Positions 17,672 through 25,842 are shown, numbered from the stretch's first letter. The stretch is DNA of 33,077 nucleotides from Acidobacteriota bacterium (GCA_016192845.1 JACPTI010000061.1:1-33077), one strand, 5' to 3'. Numbers and translations are program-made. The notes: generated from the sequence alone by a model not told the origin.

Positions 17672-19171
17672 ATGACGCAACGGCATCTGGTCTCCACCCC
17701 ACCGCGCTCAATCCGCGCGGTGGGGGCCCCGGTCTGTGCGGCGCTCACGATCCTTCTCGGTGTCGCGGTCGCCGCGCAGCGGCAGGGTGGCAATGGCGGT
17801 GAGGATGGGGCCGAGAGCAGCAACATGCGCCTCGTCGGCCACCACGACCTCCAGGGGCGGAGCGCCTATCAACCCGAAATCAAACGCCAGGGCGATCGCT
17901 GGATCGCGTACGTCGGCCACCACGGCGGCAACGCGCGCAACCCGCTGACCGGGCGCGACGAGCCGAACGGCACCTCGATCCTCGACGTCACGGACCCGCG
18001 CAACCCGATGTATCTGGCGCACATTCCCGGCCAGCCGCTCGGAAAGGGCGAAGGAGCCGAGTCGGGCGGCGCGCAGATGGTGCGGATCTGCAGCGGCGCC
18101 ACGCTCCCGCGCGCGGACCGGAACAAGTTCTACCTGCTGCGTGCGTACGGCAACACGGCGGACTCCGCCCATGAAATGTGGGACGTTACCGATCCGGCGC
18201 GGCCGACGCGCATCAACGTGATCGTCAGCGGCCTGCGGGGCACGCACAAGAGCTGGTGGGAGTGCGACACCGGCATCGCGTACCTCGTGTCGGGGCAGCC
18301 CGGCTGGCGCGTGCCGCGCATGGTGAAGATCTCCGACCTGAGCGACCCGACCAAGCCTGTCTTCATCCGTGACTTCGGCCTGCCGGGCCAGCAGCCGGGA
18401 TCCACGGGGACGCCGCCCGGCGACAATGGCCTGCACGGGCCGGTCTCCACCGGGCCGCAGGGCAATCGCGTCTACTTCGCGTACGGCTACGTGAAGGACG
18501 GCGTGGTGCAGATCGTCGACCGCGAGAAACTCCTGAAGGGGCCGGCGGAGCCGACCGAGGCGAACCTGCTGTATCCCCAGATCAGCCGGATGGATCTGCC
18601 GCCAAGCGTCGGCGCACACAACGTCTTCCCGCTGCTGCGCATGCCGATTGCAGAGTTCGCCAAGGAGCAGGACCGCATCCGCGACATGCTCGTCATCATA
18701 GACGAGGCGGTCGGGCGCGACTGCGCGGCCACGGCGCGCGCGATGATGTGGATCGCGGATATCACGACCGAGACGAAGCCGTTCGGCGTGGCGAACTGGA
18801 CGATCCCGGAGGCGAGCGGCAACTACTGCCAGCGCGGCGCCGGGCGCTTCGGCACGCACTCGACGCACGAGAACTTCACGCCGATCTACTACAACCGGAT
18901 CATGTTCGTGGCGCACTTCAACGCCGGCGTGCGCGCGGTCGACGTTCGCGATCCGTTCCACCCGAAGGAGATCGCCTCCTACATTCCCGCGCCGACCAGC
19001 ACGACGATGTGCGCGCCCGCCAAGCCGGGCGAGCCGTGCGTCCGCGGCATCCAGACGAACAACGTGGAGGTGGACGACCGGGGGTACATCTACGGCGCCG
19101 ACCGGGCGGGCACCGGCCTGCACATCCTGGAGCTGACCGGCCCGGCGCGCGCAGTGGCGAACTTCCGGTGA
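17672..19171 (+). CDS. Exported LVIVD-repeat beta-propeller protein
   Basis: I chose the ATG at 17672, because the AAGGAG site is six bases upstream of it but abuts the ATG at 17666. The ~499-residue product has a long, basic signal peptide ending VAVAAQ. The rest shows repeated LVIVD-type blades, in which a 'DVTDP..P' turn closes each blade: GTSILDVTDPRNPMYLAHIP, HEMWDVTDPARPTRINVIVS, MVKISDLSDPTKPVFIRDFG, VRAVDVRDPFHPKEIASYIP. Single cysteines appear in CSGATLP, WWECDTG, GRDCAAT, GNYCQRG, TMCAPAKPGEPCVRG, suggesting disulphides outside the cytoplasm. LVIVD proteins are surface or periplasmic with mostly unknown roles. A family-B hairpin repeat lies within the signal-peptide codons. It is convergent with the SMP-30-like gene across a family-A repeat pair. 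Confidence 0.88.
   Translation: MTQRHLVSTPPRSIRAVGAPVCAALTILLGVAVAAQRQGGNGGEDGAESSNMRLVGHHDLQGRSAYQPEIKRQGDRWIAYVGHHGGNARNPLTGRDEPNGTSILDVTDPRNPMYLAHIPGQPLGKGEGAESGGAQMVRICSGATLPRADRNKFYLLRAYGNTADSAHEMWDVTDPARPTRINVIVSGLRGTHKSWWECDTGIAYLVSGQPGWRVPRMVKISDLSDPTKPVFIRDFGLPGQQPGSTGTPPGDNGLHGPVSTGPQGNRVYFAYGYVKDGVVQIVDREKLLKGPAEPTEANLLYPQISRMDLPPSVGAHNVFPLLRMPIAEFAKEQDRIRDMLVIIDEAVGRDCAATARAMMWIADITTETKPFGVANWTIPEASGNYCQRGAGRFGTHSTHENFTPIYYNRIMFVAHFNAGVRAVDVRDPFHPKEIASYIPAPTSTTMCAPAKPGEPCVRGIQTNNVEVDDRGYIYGADRAGTGLHILELTGPARAVANFR
17697..17725. repeat. Family-B hairpin repeat inside a coding sequence
   Basis: CCCCACCGCGC (17697-17707) and GCGCGGTGGGG (17715-17725) form a perfect 11-bp stem with a 7-base loop. 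The same stem occurs at 25881-25906 and, shortened or mutated, at 28480-28508 and 28686-28714. Here it encodes TPPRSIRAVGAP within the signal peptide region. Confidence 0.8.
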
Positions 19172-19259
19172 GTCGGGCTGAAGCCCGATATTCTCGGTCC
19201 GGCTGAAGCCGGACACTACGTACATCGGTTCGTACGTGGCGTCCGGCTTTAGCCGGACC
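19172..19259. repeat. REP-like family A cluster with an inverted pair
   Basis: A variant palindrome TCGGGCTGAAGCCCGA (19173-19188) is followed by a full copy GGTCCGGCTGAAGCCGGAC (19196-19214) and an inverted copy (19242-19259, GTCCGGCTTTAGCCGGACC region). The tails ACTACGTAC and GTACGTGGC also pair, giving one large hairpin around GTAC-ATCGGTTC-GTAC. It fills the gap between convergent genes and is probably a bidirectional terminator. Confidence 0.85.
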
Positions 19260-19271
19260 CGCGCGAGATCG

Positions 19272-20297
19272 CTACGGCCTGACGCCGGGAACCTTCAGCC
19301 GGATCCGGTACACGCTGCTGCGGGCCGTGACGTAGAGCGTCCGCCCGTCCGCGTCGCCGAAGGCGAGGTTCGCCGGCGGCTCGGGGAAGACGAGCGTGCC
19401 GAGATGCTTCCCCTCCGGCGACATGATCCAGATGCCGCCGGCGCCGGTCGAGTAGAGATGGCCGCGCTCGTCCACCTTCATGCCGTCCGGGACGCCCGGC
19501 GCCTTTTCCGCGTTCATGTCCACCAACAGCCGGCCGTTGGCGATCGTGTCGTCCGGCCGCACGTCGTACCGGAAGATCTTCCGGTCGGCGCTGCTGTTGA
19601 CGTAGAGCACTCTCTCGTCCGGCGACAACGCAATCCCGTTCGGATTTACGAGGTCCCTGGTCAGCAGCTGCAGCTTCCCGCCCTTCAGCAGGAACACGCC
19701 GTTGAACGGCAGCTCCTTTTTCGGATCGTCATTGCGCCGCCGCAGCCCCGACGGCGGATCGGTGAAATACAGCGAGCCGTTCCGCTTGTAGACGAGGTCG
19801 TTCGTGCTGTTCAGCCGCTTGCCGTCGTAGTGGCTGGCGAGGACGGTCCGGCGTCCGTCCGGCTCGAGCCGCACGACCTGCCGATCGCCCATCGCATTGA
19901 AGGTGACGCGCCCCTGCGGATCGAGCGTGACGCCGTTGGATCCAATGAGATAGATCCGTTCCCCGCGTACGTTGGTCTGTTCGCCGCCAACGTCCGTCGG
20001 GTCCGGTCCCGTGAAGCCGCTCTTGTCGAGAAATACCGAGACGGCTCCGTCAGCCGGGTTCCACCGGTGGATGACATTGGCCGGGATGTCGCTGAAGATC
20101 AGGTACCCGCCCTTGCGCACCCAGACGGGTCCTTCGGTGAAACCGAACCCGGTGGCCACTCGTTCGACCGTCGCGTCCGGCGCCACGAGGGCGTCGAGCG
20201 CAGGATCGAGGCGCACGACGGCGGCCTGCCGTGCCGCCGCATGGACCGACAGCGCTATCACCAAAACCGCGAGCAGCGACGTGGACATCTTCCTCAT
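19272..20297 (-). CDS. SMP-30/gluconolactonase-like exported propeller
   Basis: The 341-residue product starts at the ATG at 20297, eight bases after GGAGG. A signal peptide (MRKMSTSLLAVLVIALSVHA) is followed by the SMP-30/gluconolactonase six-bladed propeller. Its metal-site motifs are present: GFTEGPVWV (E55), NSTNDLVYKRNGSLYFTDPP (the family Asn and blade), NPNGIALSPDERVLYVNSSA with the following Asp, and PDGMKVDERGHLYSTGAGG. Family members hydrolyse sugar or aromatic lactones with Ca2+ or Zn2+; the key residues seem intact, so lactonase activity is plausible, in the periplasm. It is divergent from the MBL-fold enzyme at 20403 with ~105 bases between them, which contain TATACT (20358-20363), a likely -10 for that gene. 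Confidence 0.92.
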   Translation of the reverse strand: MRKMSTSLLAVLVIALSVHAAARQAAVVRLDPALDALVAPDATVERVATGFGFTEGPVWVRKGGYLIFSDIPANVIHRWNPADGAVSVFLDKSGFTGPDPTDVGGEQTNVRGERIYLIGSNGVTLDPQGRVTFNAMGDRQVVRLEPDGRRTVLASHYDGKRLNSTNDLVYKRNGSLYFTDPPSGLRRRNDDPKKELPFNGVFLLKGGKLQLLTRDLVNPNGIALSPDERVLYVNSSADRKIFRYDVRPDDTIANGRLLVDMNAEKAPGVPDGMKVDERGHLYSTGAGGIWIMSPEGKHLGTLVFPEPPANLAFGDADGRTLYVTARSSVYRIRLKVPGVRP

Positions 20298-20402
20298 GCG
20301 CAACCTCCGGCCTCGTTCAGGCAGTGGCGATAAGACTACTCCCGGTGGCGGAGGATGTATACTCGCGCCGGCCGTCACGCCCTGCCGAGGGAGGAGCCAG
20401 TT

Positions 20403-21992
20403 ATGAAGAGCAGATTCGCGATTCTCGTCGCCGTCGTTCTCGTGGCCCTGATGTACGCGCCCGGCACCGCGCAGGAACCGGACGCCCGGACCGTGCTGCA
20501 GGCCGCCCTCAAGGCGATGGGCGGTGAGAACCTGCGCAGCGTCCAGTATTCGGGAACCGAAGGGTACGTGGCCGCAGTCGGCCAGAACTACAACCCGGCG
20601 GCGGACTGGCCCGCCCCCAGGATCACCACGTACACGCGGACGATCGACTACGAGGCCAGGTCCTCCCGCGAGGAGTACGGGCTCACCACGGGCACCGGAC
20701 AGGGCGGACCGCTTGGCGGCGGCAACGCGCCGGTCATCACCACGCCGATCGTCGGTGAGCAGCGCCGGCACTGGGTCGTGAGAGAGAACTTCGCCTGGAA
20801 CGTCGATGGCACCAACATCGTCCCGCAGCCGGCGCTTGCCGAGACGCGGCAGCTCGAGATCTGGCTGACGCCGCACGGCTGCCTCAAGGCGGCGCTGGCG
20901 CCCGGCGCCAACCCGATCGCCGTCGAGCGCACCGAGCAGAACAAGGGACGCATCGTCGCCATCTCGTTCGTGGCGCTTGGCAAGTACCGCGTGCAGTGCG
21001 GGATCAACAGCAAGAACCTCGTGGAGCGCGTGCAGACGTGGCTCCCCAACCCGGTCGTCGGCGACCTCTATCATGAGATCGTCTATACCAACTACAAGGA
21101 CTTCGGCGGCGTGATGCTTCCAACCAACTGGCACGCCCATCACGACCTCGATGACGACCTGGAAGGACAGGGCGTGAACGTGAGCGGCGGCCACAACTCA
21201 TTCGGCCTCACCGTGTCGAACCTGCGGGTGAACGTGGCCGACGCCGCGCCGGCCGTCCCCGATGCCGTGCGGACGGCCAAGGTGCCCCCCGTGCAGATCG
21301 AATCGCAGAAGATCGGGAGCGGGGTGTTCTACATCGGCGGCGGAACGCACGCCAGCATCGCCGTCGAGTTCCGCGATCACATCACCGTCGTCGAGGCGCC
21401 GCTCAACGAGGCGCGGTCGCTCGCGGTGATCAGAGAGGTCAAGAGGCTGATTCCCAACAAGCCAATCCGGTACCTGGTGAGCACGCACCACCACTGGGAC
21501 CATCTCGGCGGCGTCCGCGCCTACGTCGCGAAAGAGAACGTGACGATCGTCCTGCAGCAGAACAATCTGTCGTACTACGCCGAGGTGCTCTGGATCCGGC
21601 CGTGGACGCTGCAGCCCGATCTGCTGGCGCTCTTCCCGCCGGAAGAGGTGTCAGAGGGGTACACGTTCGAAACGGTCGGCCAGAAGCACGTGCTGAGCGA
21701 CGGCACGCGCACGATGGAGATCTACAACGTGACGGGACTCCAGCATGCGCAGGGCATGGTGATCGCGTACCTGCCGCAGGAGAAGATGGTGATCGAGGCG
21801 GATCTGTTCACTCCGCCGGCACAGGGTGCGCCGATGCCGGCGATGGTCACCGCCTCGCACCGGTCGTTCTACAACAACGTGCAGCGGCTCCGGCTCGATG
21901 TCCAGACGATTGCGCCGATCCACGGCGGCCGCACGTTCCCGTGGGCGGAGTTCGCGAAGTTCGTCACCAGCGGCAAGCCGGCGACGAACTGA
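20403..21992 (+). CDS. Exported metallo-beta-lactamase-fold hydrolase with N-terminal extension
   Basis: The start ATG at 20403 follows GAGGGAGGAG. The 529-residue product has a signal peptide (to about residue 23, GTAQ). A ~270-residue N-terminal region begins DARTVLQAALKAMGGENLRS, a pattern shared with LolA/outer-membrane-protein-like beta domains. The C-terminal half is an MBL domain with an intact zinc site: LVSTHHHWDHLGG (H362, H364, D366, H367), H448 in GLQHAQG, D467 in MVIEADLFTP, and a last His in PIHGGRTFPW. It should hydrolyse an ester, lactone or thioester outside the cytoplasm; the substrate cannot be told. The neighbours (lactonase-like, dienelactone hydrolase) suggest ring or ester breakdown. 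It is convergent with the dienelactone hydrolase gene across a hairpin. Confidence 0.9.
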   Translation: MKSRFAILVAVVLVALMYAPGTAQEPDARTVLQAALKAMGGENLRSVQYSGTEGYVAAVGQNYNPAADWPAPRITTYTRTIDYEARSSREEYGLTTGTGQGGPLGGGNAPVITTPIVGEQRRHWVVRENFAWNVDGTNIVPQPALAETRQLEIWLTPHGCLKAALAPGANPIAVERTEQNKGRIVAISFVALGKYRVQCGINSKNLVERVQTWLPNPVVGDLYHEIVYTNYKDFGGVMLPTNWHAHHDLDDDLEGQGVNVSGGHNSFGLTVSNLRVNVADAAPAVPDAVRTAKVPPVQIESQKIGSGVFYIGGGTHASIAVEFRDHITVVEAPLNEARSLAVIREVKRLIPNKPIRYLVSTHHHWDHLGGVRAYVAKENVTIVLQQNNLSYYAEVLWIRPWTLQPDLLALFPPEEVSEGYTFETVGQKHVLSDGTRTMEIYNVTGLQHAQGMVIAYLPQEKMVIEADLFTPPAQGAPMPAMVTASHRSFYNNVQRLRLDVQTIAPIHGGRTFPWAEFAKFVTSGKPATN

Positions 21993-22005
21993 GGCGCCAA
22001 TGACT

Positions 22006-22035
22006 GTCGGGGCCGACCTTCACGTCGGCTCCGAC
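22006..22035. terminator. Bidirectional hairpin between convergent genes
   Basis: GTCGGGGCCGAC (22006-22017) and GTCGGCTCCGAC (22024-22035) form a 12-bp stem with one mismatch and a 6-base loop CTTCAC. Its GTCGG-CCGAC design resembles family A but the sequence differs. No T-tract follows on either strand, so termination would depend on the stem alone or on Rho. Confidence 0.6.
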
Positions 22036-22046
22036 CGGACTCAGCT

Positions 22047-22829
22047 TCAGGAGCCGCTGCGGAAGATCTCCGTGAAGTAGCGCGCGATCGACCGCCGGTA
22101 TTCGCGGTCGGCGCGCTCTTCCTGGGGGTTCTGCGGGTTGTCGAAGCCGTGAGACGAGCCGCTGTACAGCTGCAGCTCCCACGGCACCTTGGCCGCCCGC
22201 AGATCCGCGATCAGCTTGTTCACCTCGTCGAGCGGCGCCACCTCGTCTTCCGCGCCGTGCAGGATGAGCACCGAGCCCTTGATGTGCCTGGCGTCCTCGG
22301 GAGTGAAGTTGCGGAACGAGCCGTGCACCGCGATCGTGCCGACCACCGGCACCCCCGTCTCGGCCAGCTCGATCGCCACCGTGCCGCCGAAGCAGTAGCC
22401 GATGAGGGCGAGCTTCGAGGCGTCGACCATCGGGTGCTTCGCGAGCACGTCGAACCCCGCCCGCGCGCGCGCCCGCATCAGCGCGCGATCGTTGTTGTAG
22501 ATGTTGGTCAGGCGCGTCATCTCCGGCACCTCTTTCGGCACGATGTCCCTGCCGAAGATGTCCGCCGCGAAGACGACGTACCCCATCCGTGCGATCATCT
22601 GCGCGTTCTCGAGTGTGGACCCCTGCAGGCCGCCGCGGTAGTGCAGCAGCAGCACGCCCGGCCGGCGGCCGCTCACCGCGTCGTCGTAGGCCAGGTAGCC
22701 CTTGAGCAGCGTGCTGCCGTGCATGTACTCGATGTACTGGGTCTTAATCGCCGCCTGCGCACTCCCGGCATGGAGCGCCAGAGCGAGAAAAGCGCCCAGC
22801 GCCAGCGACCTCACGGGTACAGTCTTCAT
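22047..22829 (-). CDS. Exported dienelactone hydrolase family protein
   Basis: The 260-residue protein starts at the ATG at 22829 after GGGAGG. The first ~27 residues (ending SAQAA) are a signal peptide. The alpha/beta-hydrolase body carries the dienelactone-hydrolase triad: Cys nucleophile C146 in GYCFGG, D195 in HGAEDEVAP, and H227 in SSHGFDNP. Other family marks are RRPGVLLLHYRGG and YVVFAADIFGRD. Dienelactone hydrolases open lactones made during chloroaromatic breakdown, but exported acidobacterial members are of unknown specificity. The gene follows a small ABM-like gene by 36 bases on the same strand, so the two form a likely operon under the promoter at 23192-23220. Confidence 0.93.
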   Translation of the reverse strand: MKTVPVRSLALGAFLALALHAGSAQAAIKTQYIEYMHGSTLLKGYLAYDDAVSGRRPGVLLLHYRGGLQGSTLENAQMIARMGYVVFAADIFGRDIVPKEVPEMTRLTNIYNNDRALMRARARAGFDVLAKHPMVDASKLALIGYCFGGTVAIELAETGVPVVGTIAVHGSFRNFTPEDARHIKGSVLILHGAEDEVAPLDEVNKLIADLRAAKVPWELQLYSGSSHGFDNPQNPQEERADREYRRSIARYFTEIFRSGS

Positions 22830-22865
22830 AGACGCCTCCCTGCAAATCGGATTCGAGTCGCGCCG

Positions 22866-23159
22866 TCAGGCGGAGACGAACGTGTGCGCCGGGTAGATCT
22901 CCGGCCGCCCCTCCACGCCCACCGCCTGGAGGATCGGCACCAACTTCTCGCCGAATCGGCGAAAGGCTTCTTCGGACTCCCAGACGTCCACCACGCGGAA
23001 CCCCTGTTCTCCCTGGCCCGCCACGTGCACGAGCAGCCCCTTGACCGGCCAGTCCGCCGGCGTCTCCACCCGGCTCTTGCCGCCGGTCACCTTGAGAACA
23101 GACTGTTCGTATTTCTCCCGTGTCAGACTCGGCGACTGAAAGACGGCTACGACAGGCAC
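22866..23159 (-). CDS. Small ferredoxin-fold (ABM/Dabb-like) protein
   Basis: The 97-residue product begins at a GTG (23159), seven bases after AAGGAGGTGA, a ten-base perfect Shine-Dalgarno match, the strongest in the window. The sequence (PVVAVFQSPSLTREKYEQSV, FRVVDVWESEEAFRRFGEKL, VPILQAVGVEGRPEIYPAHT) fits the dimeric alpha-beta barrel fold of antibiotic-biosynthesis monooxygenases and Dabb proteins. There is a 'VDVWES..AFRRF' core and a closing PEIYPAHTFV strand. Members include quinol and heme monooxygenases as well as non-enzymatic proteins, so the reaction cannot be assigned. It has no signal peptide, unlike the dienelactone hydrolase encoded next in the same operon. Confidence 0.8.
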   Translation of the reverse strand: MPVVAVFQSPSLTREKYEQSVLKVTGGKSRVETPADWPVKGLLVHVAGQGEQGFRVVDVWESEEAFRRFGEKLVPILQAVGVEGRPEIYPAHTFVSA

Positions 23160-23191
23160 GGGCTCACCTCCTTGTATGCGAGGAAGCCGGC

Positions 23192-23220
23192 AGCATACGC
23201 CGGAAGATAGCGCGACTCAA
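23192..23220 (-). promoter_or_regulatory. Candidate promoter for the ABM-like/dienelactone hydrolase operon
   Basis: On the minus strand TTGAGT (23220-23215) and TATGCT (23197-23192) are 17 bases apart, matching consensus at four of six bases each. Transcription would start near 23185, giving a ~26-base leader that contains the strong Shine-Dalgarno site. Confidence 0.45.
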
Positions 23221-23254
23221 GGTCGAAAGGATTGGCGTAGGATAGGCGGCATGG

Positions 23255-23656
23255 GTGGACAAGGAGGGCGTCGCGCCCGACCGTCCCACATACGTCTGGG
23301 GTTCCGATCCAACGGTCTGGATGGAGTCGTCTCCGACGCGCTACCTGCGCGCGGACCTGCCGCCCGTGCTGATTCTCGATACCGACGGCGACGAAGCGTG
23401 GCGCCAGCAGCAGAACGCCGACCTGGCTGCGGCGCTGCGCGCTGCCGGCCACAAGGACGTCACCGTCCACAAGGTGCCGGGCCGCACGCACATGAGCGTG
23501 TGGACGAAGATGAACGACAGTCCGTCCGAGGAGACCTCCTCGCACATCCTGCGTTTTGCGGCGCGCGTGCTAGGACCGCTATACGGCTTGTCACGGCGGG
23601 TACAAAATTCTCGTTTGGAGCCGTATAGCGGTCCAACCGAGGGATGCCATGAATGA
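23255..23656 (+). pseudogene. C-terminal fragment of an alpha/beta-hydrolase
   Basis: The frame reads APDRPTYVWGSDPTVWMESS, RYLRADLPPVLILDTDGDEA, QQNADLAAALRAAGHKDVTV and PGRTHMSVWTKMND. This is the end of an esterase/lipase-type alpha/beta hydrolase with the acid (DGDE) and histidine (GRTHMS) regions. An in-frame stop at 23243 and the absence of the oxyanion HGG and nucleophile GxSxG regions show that the N-terminal two-thirds is missing. After HILRFAARVLGP the frame runs on through a 62-bp inverted-repeat element and into the start of the next gene, so the natural end is also lost. No product is expected to be active. A TAGGAT at ~23237 may be a leftover or adopted -10 box. Confidence 0.75.
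23573..23634. repeat. 62-bp element with 16-bp perfect inverted ends
   Basis: GGACCGCTATACGGCT (23573-23588) and AGCCGTATAGCGGTCC (23619-23634) are exact inverted copies around a 30-base, locally A/T-richer spacer. It lies 14 bases before the FMN dehydrogenase start and inside the read-through end of the hydrolase fragment. It could be a terminator, a palindromic operator or a tiny mobile element. Confidence 0.75.
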
Positions 23657-24908
23657 GCGATTGGAAAGCCGTCGACAGTTGCTGAAGTGGCTGGCTGCCA
23701 GCCCGCTGCTCGCGTTTCCCGGGCTGGCGGGGCTTGCCGCCCAGACGCCGACCGGCCGGCCCCAGCCGCGGCCCGACGACCCGATCGTCTGGGCGCCGCG
23801 CAACTTCCAGGACCTCATCACGCGGCCCGAGGATGCGATCAACGTGTTCGACTTCGAGCCGGTGGCGCGGAAGAACATCCCGCCGGCACACTTCGGCTAC
23901 ATGGCGTCCGGCATCGATGACGAGGTGACGCTGCGCGCCAATCGCGAAGGCTTTCTGAAGTTACAGCTCAGGCCGCGGCGGCTGGTCGACGTCAGCAAGG
24001 TCGACATGAGCACCGACATTCTCGGCGCGCGATATGCAACGCCGATCGTGCTCGCGCCGGTCGGCGGCCATCGAGCCTACCACGCTGGAGGTGAACTGGC
24101 CGTGGCCAGAGCGGCAAAGGCCGGCGGCCACCTGATGATCCTCTCGACGCAGGCCTCGACGTCGCCGGAGGACGTGATGGCCGCGCGCGGCGGGCCGATC
24201 TGGTTCCAGCTCTACGCGACGAACAAGTGGGAGGTCACCAGGGCGCTGCTGGCGCGCGCGGAGCGCGCGGGCTGCCCCGTCGTGGCCGTGACCGTGGACC
24301 GCAACGGCGGCCGCAACCAGGAGACGCTCTTCCGCCTGCAGCGCACCGACGCGCGCGACTGCTCGATGTGCCACGACCGCAGCAGCCTGGCGGCGAACTA
24401 CCGCACCCGCCCGATCTACGAGGGCGTCGATCTCTCGGGCCTCACCAACATCCAGTCGTCTGCCCTGACCTGGGACACGATCAAGCGGATTCGCGAGACG
24501 ACGAAGATGAAGGTCGTGATCAAAGGCCTCCTCGCGCACGAGGATGCGGAGCTGGCCGTCAAAGCGGGCGTCGACGGGATCATCGTCTCGAATCACGGGG
24601 CGCGGAGCGAGGACAGCGGACGGTCGACGATCGACGCGTTGCCCGAGATCATCGAGGTCGTCCGGGGCCGCATGCCGGTGCTCGTCGACAGCGGCTTCCG
24701 CCGCGGCACCGACATCGCCAAGGCGCTCTGCATGGGCGCGACGGCCGTCTGCGTCGGCCGCCCGTACATCTGGGGCCTCGGCGCGTTCGGCCAGCCCGGC
24801 GTGGAAAAAGTGCTGGAGATCCTGCGCACCGAGCTCTTCGCGATCATGCACCAGGTCGGCGCGCCGACCATCGGGCACCTTGTGCCGTCGATGGTGCGCC
24901 GGGCGTAG
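23649..24908 (+). CDS. Tat-exported FMN alpha-hydroxy-acid dehydrogenase with a CxxCH motif
   Basis: The 419-residue protein begins with a twin-arginine signal, SRRQLLKWLAASPLLAFPG, as expected for a cofactor-loaded enzyme folded before export. The body is the FMN-dependent alpha-hydroxy-acid oxidase/dehydrogenase barrel (lactate and glycolate oxidase family): Y84 in HFGYMASGIDDE, ATPIVLAPVGGH, Y189 in FQLYA, TVDRNGGRNQE, K292 in VVIKGL, catalytic base H316 in IIVSNHGAR, the substrate-binding Arg nearby, and VLVDSGFRRGTDIAKAL with GRPYIWGLGAFG. The substrate loop contains DCSMCHDR, a CxxCH motif (238-242), which could attach a c-type heme in the periplasm and give an electron outlet. The usual 'GGRQLD' after the catalytic His is GARSEDSGR here. 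The hydroxy-acid substrate is unknown. It is convergent with the frameshifted gene downstream, 16 bases away. Confidence 0.92.
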   Translation: MNERLESRRQLLKWLAASPLLAFPGLAGLAAQTPTGRPQPRPDDPIVWAPRNFQDLITRPEDAINVFDFEPVARKNIPPAHFGYMASGIDDEVTLRANREGFLKLQLRPRRLVDVSKVDMSTDILGARYATPIVLAPVGGHRAYHAGGELAVARAAKAGGHLMILSTQASTSPEDVMAARGGPIWFQLYATNKWEVTRALLARAERAGCPVVAVTVDRNGGRNQETLFRLQRTDARDCSMCHDRSSLAANYRTRPIYEGVDLSGLTNIQSSALTWDTIKRIRETTKMKVVIKGLLAHEDAELAVKAGVDGIIVSNHGARSEDSGRSTIDALPEIIEVVRGRMPVLVDSGFRRGTDIAKALCMGATAVCVGRPYIWGLGAFGQPGVEKVLEILRTELFAIMHQVGAPTIGHLVPSMVRRA

Positions 24909-24924
24909 CCCGGCGGGTATATAG

Positions 24925-25787
24925 CTACTGCCGATCCGCTCCGGAGCTGAGGAGCCAGGTGTCCGGAGGCATGTTGCCCTCGAAGCACGCGGATTCCCAC
25001 GTCTCCTCATCCGGCCTGCGCTTGTGGACGACGCGCATCGTCCACGGACGCGTGAACACGGTCGGATCCTCGACCGTCGCCTCGTAGTTCATCGTCTCGG
25101 CGTCGACGAACGTGATCCGCTCGACCACGTGCGCGTTGTCGCTCAGGAAGTCGCCGGTGAAACTGAGACGGTTTCCCTTGATGTTGGTGGTATCGATCAC
25201 CAGGGTGGTCCCCTCCCAGTGCCCGCGCCCGTCGCCCATCCAGAGCTTCACGTTGGGCGCGATACGCGCCCGGCCGTCCAGCGGGATGTACCGATAGGCG
25301 TGATACTCCTCCCAGAAGAACAGGACCGCGCCGGGAGGCTGAACAATCCTGTGCGGGGGGACGGTGGTGTACAGCCGGGGGATGCCGGAGAGCAGCGATG
25401 CTGCGGGTCGATGTGCTCGGGTTTCGTGGGTCGGTCGTAGACGCTCTCCTGCTGCTGCTGCAGCGCGGCCGCCCACGATTGATACGGCACCAGGCCGTCG
25501 GGGGGATCGATGATCCGGCTGGGCAGGCGGATGTCCTTTCCGGTAATCCGTCGCTGCAGGTCTGCGCCTCCGCTGATCGGATTGCTCAACGAGACGGACC
25601 CACCGGGCGTGGCCGCCCACACCCCCTGGACGTCGGGCTGCCCGTCGGCCAGCCGCGCCGGCGGCCATGGTCTGGAAACGGCGGGCCGATTTGCGGCTCC
25701 CTGCCCTTCCTGTCCGACAACGGGCACCGCCGTGAACAGGAGGATAACGCCCATCCCGATGGTCACCATCATGCGTCCGGTTCTCAT
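24925..25787 (-). pseudogene. Exported protein of unknown function, single frameshift
   Basis: The ATG at 25787 follows AAGGAGCTCCAG and begins a signal peptide (MRTGRMMVTIGMGVILLFTA, cut near VVGQ). The first frame continues with PWPPARLADGQPDVQGVW and KPEHIDPQHRC to about 25393, then runs into nonsense. The next frame picks up exactly there: LSGIPRLYTTVPPHRIVQPP, GAVLFFWEEYHAYRYIPLDG, MGDGRGHWEGTTLVIDTTN, to the stop at 24925. One missing C (TGC-CTC becoming TGC-TC) restores RCLSGIPRLY and a complete ~287-residue protein. The family, with DGxPDLxGVW and DGRGHWEGxTLVVDTTN, is common and uncharacterised in Acidobacteriota. Since both halves are otherwise intact, it is either a very recent pseudogene or a sequencing/assembly error. 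Confidence 0.85.
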
Positions 25788-25842
25788 CTGGAGCTCCTTG
25801 TTCAGGATCGTGATGAACCGAGGCGACCGAATGCGACGCCCA

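Noticed and set aside
23573..23634. Integron attC site
   Set aside because: The arms are perfectly symmetric, lack the R/L box layout and extrahelical bases, and there is no integrase or cassette array.
25385..25400. Programmed ribosomal frameshift in the exported gene
   Set aside because: No slippery heptamer or downstream stimulatory structure is apparent; one missing C explains the break simply.
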